Assembly: GCA_039545355.1 (NCBI GenBank)
Contig: BCJJ01000026.1
Span: 372,001 to 436,000 of the forward strand
Direction of reading: 5' to 3'
Source: Trichosporon coremiiforme
Taxonomy: Eukaryota > Basidiomycota > Tremellomycetes > Trichosporonales > Trichosporonaceae
DNA: 64,000 nucleotides
Below the pieces are notes generated by a model. It was given only the letters and a program-made list of their open reading frames with translations, was not told the DNA's origin and searched no databases. Each line of letters starts with the position of its first letter. The first letter of the stretch is position 1. This document shows positions 10,090 to 20,724 of the stretch, one piece after another. Both the position numbers and the translations under genes were made by a program.

Positions 10090-12445
10090 CTACTGCTTCT
10101 GTCCGTCTGTGGCGAGCTGACCGGGGACTGGCTGCGTCCCGTTTCCGTTCCCGAAGGGATGCTCGAGGCGATACGTGTCCCACTTCCTGAGCTCGTCGCG
10201 CATCTTGCCGACGCGCTCGCTGACGCTCGGGTGCGAGTTGCTCCACAGCTTGAACAGGCTCCACCACGAGCGCCTCCGCTCCGTCTCGGACTGCATCTCG
10301 TCGAGCTGCGCGATCGAGCCCGCAAAGTCCTCGACGGCCTCTTTCGGGTCGTAGCCGGCGATAGCGAGAAGTCTGCGGTCAGCTTTAACCACATCGGCCA
10401 AGCTTTCGTCCTCGAGGGGAGGAGACGGGTGACACGTACCGGAGAGCGAGGAGGTCTGCCTCGTACTCGTGCTCCTTGTCGAAACCGACAAACTGAGACT
10501 TGCTCATCTCCTCGGTGGTCATGCGGCCGACACTGGCGAGGGCATCGTTGACTGTCGGTCCGAGGAAGATACTGGTCATCAGCTGGGTCCAGGATACTGG
10601 TAGCTCGCTCGCTCGCGCCTCTTGACTCACGTGAAGGGCCAGATGAAGGCGCGGAGCATGTCCATGCTGAGGCCGAGGACGGAGGGCCAGAGGACCTGCT
10701 GGTGCGAGAGGGTCTCCAAGTGGTGGCTGAGGAGAAGGTGGGCCATCTCGTGCGCGAGCACAGTGGCTAGATGCAGGTCCTGCTTCGGACTCGGCGTGGG
10801 GTGTGTCGGCTGCGGCGGCGGCGGAAGGAAGAGGCGAGCGAGCCAGCTTCGCTGCGGCGGAGGTGGAGGTGGACTGGCATTGTGCGTCATGATGTCGTCG
10901 AGCAGGCCAGTGTAGAGCACAATTCCGCCCGCGCCGTTTGCGCCGAAGCCATATGAGAAGGCATTCTTCTCAGGACTCTCCATCAGCATCAGGCTATATG
11001 GCGGGCCGAGCTCGAAGTGTTCCTGTCCGGATTTATCGCCTCCCGGCAGCGCGGCGTGCAGACGTGCGCTGGCACGCGCACGCGGCAGGAGAGGATATTC
11101 CGGCGGCGGCGGCCAGGTCGCCTCCCTCCCCTTTGGAGCCGACGTGTCGCCCTGCGTGACGCGGAAGACCTCGGCGACGCACTCGTTCTCAAGGTGGCGG
11201 AGAGTGCGCTGCGCCCAACCCCAGCGCCAATCGTTCAGCGGCAGAATCGGCGGCGCCGGCGCCTCTGGCGTGGTGAGGAGGGCGATCACGCTCTTGAACC
11301 AGTTGGCGCCCTCGAGCGACGTCGAGACCGCCTCTTCGTCCTCAGGCGTCAGGAGAATCAGCCTCCAACGCCCCGTCAGCGGTACGCGCTCCAGACCGGT
11401 CAACCACACGAGACATAGCAAGAGGATCGGGATGCCGATGAGCGTTGCGACGACGAGGCGAGAGTTCCGTAGCTGATCCTTGAATAGTCGAACCGAGCAG
11501 TAGTACCTTCGCAAAGCTTGAACTTGCTGTTGCTCCTCTGGCTTCAAATCACTGTACGATCGCTTCGACGCAGGCGGAAGAGGAGGGAGGAAGAAGCCGA
11601 CCCATTTGAGCTTGTACTCCTGGGCTCGCTTCTGAGCCTCGGGCTCACTCTTGCCGTCCCCAATCTTTCGCTTCCAGCTCCCAGGCATAGGCGCACTGTA
11701 AGCGACACGGCCGTTGGGTAGAACGTAGCCTCCGTGCTCATCCTGCGGCGAATTGACCAGGAAGGGCACCTCCTGCTGCTTGACGCGGATCGGACGCTCA
11801 TCGTCACACCACATCTTCCAGAACTCCTCGGCATCATGCGACGCGTCGGGGACGCGCTTGTCCTTCTCGAGCCATGTCACTCCCCTCGCCATGCGGAGAG
11901 TTGCCAGAGTGCCGATCGGAAAGAACGATATCAGGACTCGCGACAGGCCGGTAGCTAGACCCAGGAGTGTTGTGCCCTGTTATCAGCTGTTATCACATTT
12001 TCGTAACTCTCCGCGTCATGCTACTCACTTTGAAGACGACGCCTAGTGCTGGGATAAGCGGAAGCGCCTCACGTCGTGCCGTAGCGTGAAAGCCTCTTCC
12101 GCCGCCTGCTTGTCGCTGTATTCGTGCCGAGTTGAGCGGTGAGGTTTGGGCTATCCGCCAAGCAGAGGTGCCCAAACCCAGAGACCGCGGAGCGCATGCA
12201 TGCGAGCGCAGCGGGCTATCCCAACGTAGCTTCCCTTTCCCGGCGTTCAGCAGCAAGCTCCTGGTCACCGTAGGCGTTGTTGAGAAGCATCGCTGGACGT
12301 CCGCTGGATGAGAGCGCGCTCGTGGGGAGGACGCGTGGGCGTTTCGGCACGTCGAAGTGACACAAAGACGAGTATGCAGGGTGCGAGCGGGCAAGAGAAG
12401 GTGTGGGGCGCATGTCGATCTGAGAGCGGAGGGGACGAAGGACAT
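10090..12445 (-). CDS. OMA1: Mitochondrial M48 metallopeptidase OMA1
   Basis: Minus-strand gene starting MSFVPSALRSTCAPHLLLPA with an Arg/Ser-rich mitochondrial presequence and RQAGGGRGFHATARRE. The first intron (after VVFK, near 12028-11975) joins to GTTLLGLATGLSRVLISFFP. A membrane segment VVATLIGIPILLLCLVWLTG is followed by the OMA1-typical PLTGRWRLILLTPEDE. The zinc motif HEMAH lies in LATVLAHEMAHLLLSHH, and the third ligand is E in HEYEADLLALR two exons later. The C-terminal exon ends FGNGNGTQPVPGQLATDGQKQ at 10090. OMA1 is an inner-membrane stress-activated protease that cleaves OPA1-type dynamins and other substrates. Two further introns lie near 10627-10594 and 10440-10390. The promoter region is shared with the divergent KAR9 gene. 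Confidence 0.9.
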
Positions 12446-13375
12446 GGTGTGCAGTCGGAGAGCTCAAAGCATGGTGAGTCGCCGATGGGGGAAGGATGAG
12501 GATGGGGGAGAAGACAAACAAGATGCCGGTGCGATGCGTGATGCATGCCGAACCTGATCTGAAATCGGCAGGGTGGAAGTGGAGGTCGAGTTAACAGTCG
12601 GCATGACGATTACTCTGAAGGTATGCGTGCTACGGTGGTCACTGAACACTGAGCCACTGAGGGCACAGAGGTATGGGCTCGGTGAGCTTGCTGAGCTGAA
12701 GATTCTGGGCCAGGAGCTAGGGGGAAGGCATGAGAACCAGGGGACGGGAGGAGGAGCACATCTGCGATGGATGGCCGGTGCTCACCGTGGCTGGGTATGG
12801 CTGGGGTACGTGCTGCGATACTGAGACTACAGGGGTAACACGGTCGCTAAGGGTCCCATTTACGTTAAATGTTGGCAGACTCTTAGTCTTTCCAGGCACG
12901 CTGTAATGGCGATCTTGGGGGGTACCTATAGAACTCTGGCGCGCACAGCGTCAGGCACGGTCACCTCATTTGGCAGCAGGTCGCACATCTGGGAGCGGTG
13001 GCCGCATCTGCGCATCTGACCGCCTGGCCGCTCCTGAAGGCCAAAGCAACTTCGTCATTTCTTGTCATTGCACCGCGCACCGCGTTGCCTTGTCTTCCGT
13101 TCGGCTCGTCTCGCACTCACAAGGCATCTTGACATCTCCTCCGACTCCCCTTCCGCCCTTTCGCCCTTCCCCTTCTTCTCATCCATCCATTTATCGTTCC
13201 TCCTTCTCTTGAGAGCCATCCACCACGCGCTCCTTCCCACCCTTCCCACCCTTCCCTCCATTCCCAACACGACACCTTCCTTTCGAGACAACCCTCCTCG
13301 AACTCACCGACACCCCCGCACCTACCACACACCACCCGCCATCCGATGTCGTATTAGAACCCACCTGTGAACACC
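12446..13375. promoter_or_regulatory. Divergent intergenic region, OMA1 / KAR9
   Basis: These 930 bp lie between head-to-head starts. A strongly C/T-rich tract runs about 13125-13345 just upstream of the KAR9 ATG, a common 5'-UTR/core-promoter feature of basidiomycete genes and one that recurs before the homeodomain and STE50 genes here. No RNA gene is seen. Confidence 0.5.
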
Positions 13376-16300
13376 ATGTCTCTGAACCGCTCGACGGGTC
13401 CAACGCAAGACCTCTCCTTCGCGGACCAGCAGGAGCTACTGGCATTCATTGACAAGCGCAACTGGTTTGAAGGGAAGCTCGAGGTACGTTCACACGCCAA
13501 GCACCACCAAGCATCCGTCAGGGAGGACCATCTATCTCACTGATGCTCAGTCACTCAAGGCGTTGCCTCGCGTCTATCCTTTTGTGCATCCATACCTCGT
13601 TGCCGACTCCAAGAGCACCTCTGGCTACGTGCGTGCAGGCGCCGACAAGTCCGAATGGCGGCTACCCGATCGCGCGCAACTCGCAGCATGGCAGAACGAG
13701 AGAAACGCGCTCGAGGATGAGGTCAATCGGTTCGACGACGGTGACATGGAGCGCATGAAGCAGAAGACACGAGGTAAGTGGCATCAGTAATGTCAGATCG
13801 CCTTAGTAACTGACGCGACAGTCCTGACGCGTATGCCTCTCACTCAGCCATCGACCGACCTCGTCGAGGTTACGCTGGAGCTCATCGTTATCATCGACCA
13901 CCTCCACACTCTGCTGCGTGACAGAGAAGCGCTTCTCGAGCTCACCGCGTTGAGACTGCAGTGGGACGATCTGCGATTTGAAGCGACCCGCGAGTCAGCC
14001 AGCGTCAAGTTCGACATCGATCATGTGGTGGAAGTGGCCCAAGCGTGGATGCCGGGAGCTCCGGCACTCGACAGCCGCTCTAATCTCAAGGCTCCCGTAC
14101 CATCGAAAGCGTCATCGCCATCGCAGGGATCATCATTAACCGACGCCCTGCTCCAGACCCCTTCCGGATCGAACGCCGCTGTGGGCGCGAGTCCCATGAG
14201 GCAGCTGACCCCCTCGCCTGTGCGCAGCGCCTCAAAGTCAGCTCTCCACATCTCAATCCTTAGGTCTCAGCTCGTGGGCCTGCAAACACGTCATCGCAAC
14301 TACGCTTTCAATCTCGTTAAGCGCGCGAGCACCGTTCTTGACAGAATGATTGATTCGGCGGGTCGAATGAAGGAGCTGGGAGGGATCGAGGGGCCGATGG
14401 AAGACGAAGCCAACCGGCGGGAAGGTGCCGTGCCAGAAGCCTTCATCGAAATCCAAGAATCGCTGGAGGAGGACGCGAGGGACATCGGAGAGCGTGTCAA
14501 CTGGTGTTCTCTGTTCGAGGGACAGTCGAAGAAGGCTCACGAATACTATGTCGCCTGTAACCATTCTCGCCACCTCGCCGGTCAGTTCTCGACCAAGATC
14601 GAGCTCGCCCTGGCGGAGCCTGCCTCAAGCTTTACGCACGCTGAACTGAATCAACTGTACAAGGAGGCATCGGATCTTCTCCCGGCCGAGATGGACGACT
14701 CGTTCCCTCGACCGACGCACTCTTCCTTCCCCTCTAAAGATCAGCACAACAAGAACATCGAGAGCGTGCTGAGAGTAGTTCGGAAGGAAGCGCAGGATGA
14801 GCTGGACGTTGCCAAAAAAGCCCTCACCTTTTACAGCTCACTGTTGAAGGCGAGGGAATCGCTACTGGCACAACAGAACAGAGTGAAAACTCTTCGCCAC
14901 CAGCTGCATCAAATGCTTCTCAAGTTTGAGCAAGGTGTCGCCGAAGCACCTCGGCCGTCCCTCGAGGACGTCGTCAGGAGTGGTGAAGGCCATGCCGGTT
15001 GGTTGGCGGTTGTACCGGATTGGATTGACAGCGGTGATATGCTGGTGCGCGCAGCAACAGACACCCAGGAGGCCACGACTCTGGCCCTGATGCAGTACCG
15101 TAAGGCTCTGCAGCCACCGATGGTGGTCAAGAAACTCGCTCCAGAAACGGGGGTTCCGGATGATCTGGGCAAAATCGTGAAGGACGACGCCTCCGACCTC
15201 GTGGATGTTGCTAGGCGTTGCGCCAATCTCGCGAGCAGCGTCAGGACCGACCACGAAGCTCTCCCCATCATTCTCGGTGTCCGAAGAGACAATTCTGACG
15301 TCTCGAGCGACGTCGAGCAGCTGAAGAAGAAGCTCGTCGGCGCAATGAACCGGGCAGCATGGTCGTCCCGCTCTGCGGTTTCAGCCAAGTATGAGGATTT
15401 GGAGGACGAGCTTCAAGCAATCGTTCGCCAGGCTGAGGGGGCTGGAGAAGAACTGGCACGGCTAGGGCAACTCATCGGCAACCGTCTTCCCGTCACCTTG
15501 CCCCTTAAGGAGGCATGTACGGCGAACCAGGAGAGCATTGATGCTGTGCGGGGTGATTTGGGCCTCTTGGCTAAGGTTACTCGCCAGGCGAAGGCCGTGG
15601 CTTCTGTCAGCAGCGAGGCAGCCGAGCACCTGGTGACCCTCGATGCAGCACGAGACGCAATGTCATCATCCAACGACAGCATCAGTGAAGCCCTCGACAA
15701 CATCGCTGGAATCAAGGTCATCGTCACCGAGTGGAGTGACGGCATCGCCAAGCGCGTACCACTTGTTTCTGGTAGCTCCTCGGGCTTTGCCACTCCTCGC
15801 AGGTCATCGTCAGGCCCATTGACTCCGCCGTTAACGCCCGTCGGAACGGAACGCGACTTTGATGCGGACGAGACAACCACGCTTGATCTCGAGGCACTCG
15901 ATATCACTGTTCGGGCCGAGATCAATCGACAATCGTCACGCGTCACAGCTGCGTTGACTCACCTTCTCGCCGCTTCCGAGGAGATCGCGTTTGAGTGCTG
16001 GACCGGCCCCGTCGAGACTACCACCGCAACCCTGTCCGCACGCTCAGCTACTTTGCGAGGCGTAATCGAATCGCTCCGAGGTGAGGTTACGGGAGCTCGC
16101 AACGCGGACGACGATGCTGTTTTGGACCTTGCCAAAGAAATCCAATGCTCCGCTCTCGGCAAGCTGACGGATCCGACTCGGGACGTCCAAGAGGCAATTG
16201 GCGACCTTAATAAGGCTCTGAGTGCAGATGCTCATAGCAGCGTCAACATTCAGCGCGCTGCCGATGTCTTCTCGTCTGCGGATGATGCTCGTGAGGAGGG

Positions 16301-18068
16301 CTTGAACGCCATAGCTGCAGTTGAGGAGCTGCGCAGGGAAGTCGATCAATTTGTGCTCGAGAGCGAACTGGCAGCTGAAACGCGAGCGACTGCCGCCGCC
16401 GCACCCGCTCCGGAAGCTCCGTCGACTCCCAAGCTCAACATCAGCCAGACTCGGAATATTAAGGCTCTGTCCGACAAGCTCGGCGCTTTAGAGCTGGAGG
16501 CTATCGTCCATCCCACGCCCGAGTCGCTGAAGAAGACTCCAAAGCATCGCCGCCTTCCTAGCACCCATGTCGCCAAGTCTTTGACGGCCACGTTTGCCTC
16601 GATCTCGAACAATGCTCGAGCATTGGCGAAGAAGGATCCGAATCAGAGCCCCGACATGGCCCGACTTCTAGACGAGGTCAACCGCCAAGGGGCGCTAGTT
16701 CCCGACCTGGGGGGCCTCGCTTCCGTCGGAGACGCCGTTGCTGCTTGTGACAAGGCGTTTAGCAAACTCCTCGACGGTTTGGATTCTGGGAACCCCGCCA
16801 CGTGCAAGAAGCTGAGAGACGATGCTGCCTCTGCAGTCAAGGCGCTCCACGCTGTGTCTGAGCCGCACGCCGATGATATCCGAGTCAAAACGGAAAGGCA
16901 ACGCATTGCCCGTGCATGGGCAGATCTGCGAGGAATGGCTGATAGCGAGGAAGCTCCTCCGAGTGCGGTTTCGTCATCAGCGGTCTCTTCGGCCAACGTT
17001 GACTCTGACAGTACCGCGAGGACTCCCGAGCTTGGATTGGCCCGAAGGCGTGTTTCCTCCGCCTCGCGCAGCACTTACTCCTTCGCCAGCACTGGCCCCG
17101 GACCATCGTCGAGGGCGCACTCCATCCGCAGTAGATTTGCGTCTGGTGGAGCTCCGTCACCCCGACCACCCGAGTCGCCCGTTCCCCGCCGTGCGCGCAA
17201 GAGCGCTCCGCCGATCCCCTCTCCCAGCCCTGCCCGTTCCAGGATCACTGCGACAGTGCCCCAGCCTTTCCGCCTGTCTCGCTCGAACAGTGGATCCTCC
17301 TTAGCGGCTACGGAACAGGGTCAGGACAAGGGTTATGAGCGGCCGCCGCGCCGCCCGCGCAAGTCTTTAGCCCCTGGACCCCGACCAAAGCCTGCGCCGC
17401 GAAACGTCAACAAATTGGATGCTGCGGTTCGCCAAGTTCTCGACACCCTCGATGTCAACATCTCCGTCGTTGCGGCAGGTGACAAGGAGTCGGACAAGTG
17501 GCATGATGAGTCCGGCCGGTACTGGATCGGCACGGGACCCAAGGCGCGATTATGCTTCTGCCGAATCCTTCGTTCGCGCACCGTCATGGTTCGTGTCGGT
17601 GGTGGCTGGGTCGAGCTGGGACGCTATCTTATTGATCGATGTGCGGATCAGCTTGGCGACGTGCCAGAAGTGCCAGAAGACGAGGAGCCTCAAACTCCCG
17701 TCCGAGTCACTGACCTGAGCACATCGCCCATCGCGCTCACGTCCGCTTCCTTATCCGCAGCCAGGCGATACCGCACCTTCTCGTCGGCGCGTTCGACAGT
17801 CTCGTCTCAGATCTCCGGAATCTCTGGCCGCGAAATCCGCACGCCCAGCCGCCCGCGAGCATCGTTGCCCTTATTTAGCTCCGAGCTGGGACTGGGAGCG
17901 CCCAGTCCCGAGACGCCCAGGCGGGTTAGTGCCCCGCTGAGCCACACGACGCCCGAGAGCCTTGGCCCCGGCAGTCCCCTCGTGCCGCTGCAGTTCATTC
18001 GCAAAGCGAGCGAGTCGCCCAGTGTCCGGAACAAGGAGAGGGAGCAATTATCAGGCTTGGGCGCTTAG
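13376..18068 (+). CDS. KAR9: KAR9-family cortical microtubule protein with C-terminal GAR domain
   Basis: Exons are 13376-13483, 13551-13773 and 13822-18068 (1,525 aa), all junctions in phase. The N-terminal half is long, helical and acidic (LLAFIDKRNWFEGKLE, EVTLELIVIIDHLHTLLRDREALLE, HKRHRNYAFNLVKRAS-like segments), as in the KAR9 domain of fungal karyogamy proteins. Ser/Pro-rich low-complexity linkers follow at about residues 1130-1290. A Gas2-related (GAR) microtubule-binding domain is near 1310-1385: LDAAVRQVLDTLDVNISV, GRYWIGTGPKARLCFCRIL and VMVRVGGGWVELGRYLIDRC. Kar9 links the spindle or cytoplasmic microtubules to cortical actin/myosin through EB1 (Bim1). SxIP-like sites may lie in the basic Ser-rich linker. 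The family call for the N-terminus rests on layout rather than strong motifs; the GAR domain is clear. Confidence 0.78.
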
Positions 18069-18649
18069 GGAGCATAGCAAGCCTCGTGTGAGCCCGGATT
18101 CCAGGTCTTCTCCGCCGAGAACGACACATTCGAGTACGTGGTGTGCAGCGGCAGCCCCTTCCGCTCCGTGCGCTCTGTTCGGAGCAAGAGCGTCGACCGC
18201 CGCCTGCTGCACTCGCCTGAGCCGAGACGCCCCTTCATCACCCCGTGACCTGTAGACCGACCCCTTGTTCGCTGAAGAGCGACCAACCTACCTTGTCCAC
18301 TACACCGTATCTCCCCGCAACTGTCCCCTCCATCATCAGCATCCCCCGACCTTCCCATCCACATCCCAGCATGCCGCACATCCGTTGTCATAGTCAATGT
18401 CCTCCCGAGTCTCCCTAGTCGTGATGTGTGGCGAAACAGCAGTGAATCTGCATCAGCATCACCCAGTGGCACCAGCCACGAGGTCACGATAACGATCACG
18501 AGCTGCAACATGAACCGGGCGCATCGAGTACAGCGTACCACTGCGTCCGAGATCTAGTCCGAAGTAGTGCAAAAACGAGTCCCGATTGAGTCGGTTGTCG
18601 ATAGTATCTGTCGAAATGTATCTTGCATTTGTAATACAACAAAGAACTA
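18069..18649. other. KAR9 3' flank up to the transposon
   Basis: No gene is recognised. The stretch carries the 3' flank of the KAR9 gene and ends at the TA dinucleotide (18648-18649) that is duplicated around the inserted Tc1-like element. Confidence 0.5.
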
Positions 18650-18676
18650 AACTAGGGTCACAGGTTAAGTCGAACG
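18650..18676 (+). repeat. Left terminal inverted repeat
   Basis: These 27 bp match the reverse complement of 20380-20406 without mismatch. The next base inward differs, so 27 bp is the exact length. The preceding TA is the presumed target-site duplication. Confidence 0.95.
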
Positions 18677-19091
18677 GATGCGCACGGTCCCGTCATCGTC
18701 AACCTCGCCGTGGCTCATGTTCTGATCCATAACTCATGCAACGGTACTCTTTATGCCTAGAAACTCCGCGTAGAGCCGAAAGGAATGCTTGGCAGCTCGG
18801 ACAAATGGAGCTGCAGAGCGCACCGTGCATACTGGCCACCACACCACCACAATAAAGCTGCATGTCACCACCCTCCTTATCGCCCTAGATCTCAGCCACC
18901 GAGGCCTGTGCTTGCCCCAAATCTTTCATGTATCAAGCTCCGAAGCTGGGCTTTTGGAAAATCCAAGAATTGAGTCGAAACCATGCATATCGGCAGCGGA
19001 GTCCGTCCGACTGTCCATCTTTGTGGCATATAAGCCTCCTTGAGTGCCACTTCTCTTCCACAACAGCTCTACCTCATCAGAACTTGCAGCT

Positions 19092-20232
19092 ATGCCTCGC
19101 CCTTGCCTCACACCTCGCCGCCGCGCCAAGATTGCGTCCTTGGCTCGCTACCGCAGCTATTCCTCTGTCGCCTGGGAGTACAACATCGCCAAGAGCACTG
19201 TGGGTTACTGTGTGATGTTAGCTCGCCTCCAGGCTCTCATTCCACCTGCTCTGGCTGTTCTGAACCCTGTCCAGGGGATCCGCATCCCCCGCAGCCACAC
19301 CAAGCTCACTCCCGACAACCTCAGAGCGATCTACGAGGTCTTTGAGGCTCAGCCCTTCGCCAGCAATCGTGAGGTGTTGGACACTCTTGCAGACAGAGAC
19401 ATTGTCCTCTCTCTCATGACTCTGCGCCGTGCACGTCGCCAGCTTGGTTATGGCCGCTTTGTGGCTCTTGTGCGGCCGTATCTAAGCCCCCTTCACAAGG
19501 AGAAGCGTCTCGCTTATGCTCTTGAGCAGCAGCGACTCTTCCAAGAGTGGAGGAAGGTGATCTTCTGTGACGAGGTCCCTCTCTACATTGACCAGCTCCA
19601 CAGAGCATATGTGACGCGCCCCATCGGTTCTGACCGTGCCAATGAGCGGTGAGTGTCTTTCCTGACGTTCTACATGCTGTGGAAGAGTGCTGACACTCAG
19701 GTACATCCAGTACACCTTCAGATCGAGCTGTGGGTCGATTATGTGCTGGGGGGCTATCTGGTATGGCGGCAAGTCGAAGCTGGTGTGGTTTGACACCTCC
19801 CAGTCGACCTCCAAGCGCAAGGGAGTCAATGCGGCCATCTATCGCACCCAGGTGACTGAGAAGGAGTTGTTTGATTGCTGGAAGCGTGTCAAGACTCAGT
19901 GGCGTGGTTATGGCTTGCCCTGGGTTGTAGAGGACAACGCTGTCGTCCACACAGCCAAGGCCACCCGTGGCAAGGCAGAGCAACTTGGCATGCGCTTCCT
20001 GCCTCACCCTCCCTGCTCTCCTTGCCTCAACCCCATTGAGAACCTTTGGAGCAACCTCAAGCGCCGCCTGGCCCGTCTCAACCCTCGTCCCACCACCCAG
20101 GAGGGGCTATTCGCTGCCGCTACGGAGCTCTGGAACACCTATGATCAGAATGAGATCGACCGACTTATCATGTCCATGCCTAACAGGATCAAGGACACCA
20201 TCTCTGCTAATGGAGGACACATTAAGTATTGA
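19092..20232 (+). CDS. Tc1-family DD34E transposase
   Basis: Exons are 19092-19648 and 19701-20232 (362 aa). The 52-nt intron ends CTGACACTCAG and rejoins the frame as NERYIQYTFRS. An N-terminal helix-turn-helix region (PRRRAKIASLARYRSYSSVAWEYNIAKSTV) is followed by a second DNA-binding stretch (TLRRARRQLGYGRF). The DDE catalytic domain has its first Asp in FCDEVPLYI, the second in VVEDNAVVH and the Glu in CLNPIENLW, with exactly 34 residues between the second Asp and the Glu. The usual SPDLNPIENLW box reads SPCLNPIENLW. The enzyme would cut and paste the surrounding element in the nucleus. An in-frame GTG at 19044 is not needed: the ATG at 19092 sits 58 bp after the TATAAG box. All catalytic residues are present, so it may be active. 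Confidence 0.92.
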
Positions 20233-20379
20233 TCCCAGGTGCACCATGCTTCGTATATAGGTTACCAAGACTCCCATGCACGTGGAACAACTGTTTATAG
20301 AGCAAGAAACATGCATATGCATGAGTTATTCGTGGTTGCAGCGAGGTCGACAGTTCACGGCCTCGTTTGTGGCACCACT

Positions 20380-20406
20380 CGTTCGACTTAACCTGTGACC
20401 CTAGTT
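20380..20406 (-). repeat. Right terminal inverted repeat
   Basis: Perfect inverted copy of 18650-18676, followed by TA at 20407-20408. Confidence 0.95.
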
Positions 20407-20408
20407 TA

Positions 20409-20724
20409 CAACCAGTTACTTGAGGCATATGGCATATATCGTCATCCTTGCAAGTGCAGGAGACGAAGGTGGGTTGGAACACTTGAACAAAGTCGAACAG
20501 CAGCCTGCAGTCGCTTGGACGAGGCTGTTCCGGGGCATTATAATGTCTGGCACGGGCCTAGGCTGGGTATGGTGGATGTCGCGGTATCGGAATACTGGGT
20601 AAAGGGTGGCCAGCGAATGGTCGATGGGTAGCGCCGGCGCTCTCCGCCCCTCCTCTCCTCTCCCTCGTATCACTCCCGCCTCCTCTGCTCCTCCTCCGAT
20701 CCAATACAGCGGCTCAAACTCAGC
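20409..20724. other. Flank between the transposon and the next gene
   Basis: No gene is seen. This is the original host sequence right of the insertion and the 3' flank of the minus-strand gene that ends at 20725. Confidence 0.5.

Larger units (their letters stand above)
18650..20406 (+). mobile_element. Complete Tc1/mariner-type DNA transposon (1,757 bp)
   Basis: The element is bounded by perfect 27-bp terminal inverted repeats at 18650-18676 and 20380-20406, beginning AACTAGGGTCACAGGTTAAG. It is flanked on both sides by TA (18648-18649 and 20407-20408), the target duplication expected of this superfamily. Inside is one intact transposase gene on the plus strand, interrupted by a 52-nt spliceosomal intron, with about 0.4 kb of 5' non-coding DNA holding a TATAAG box at 19029-19034. 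The lack of mismatches between the repeats and the uninterrupted reading frame argue for a recent insertion. Confidence 0.93.
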
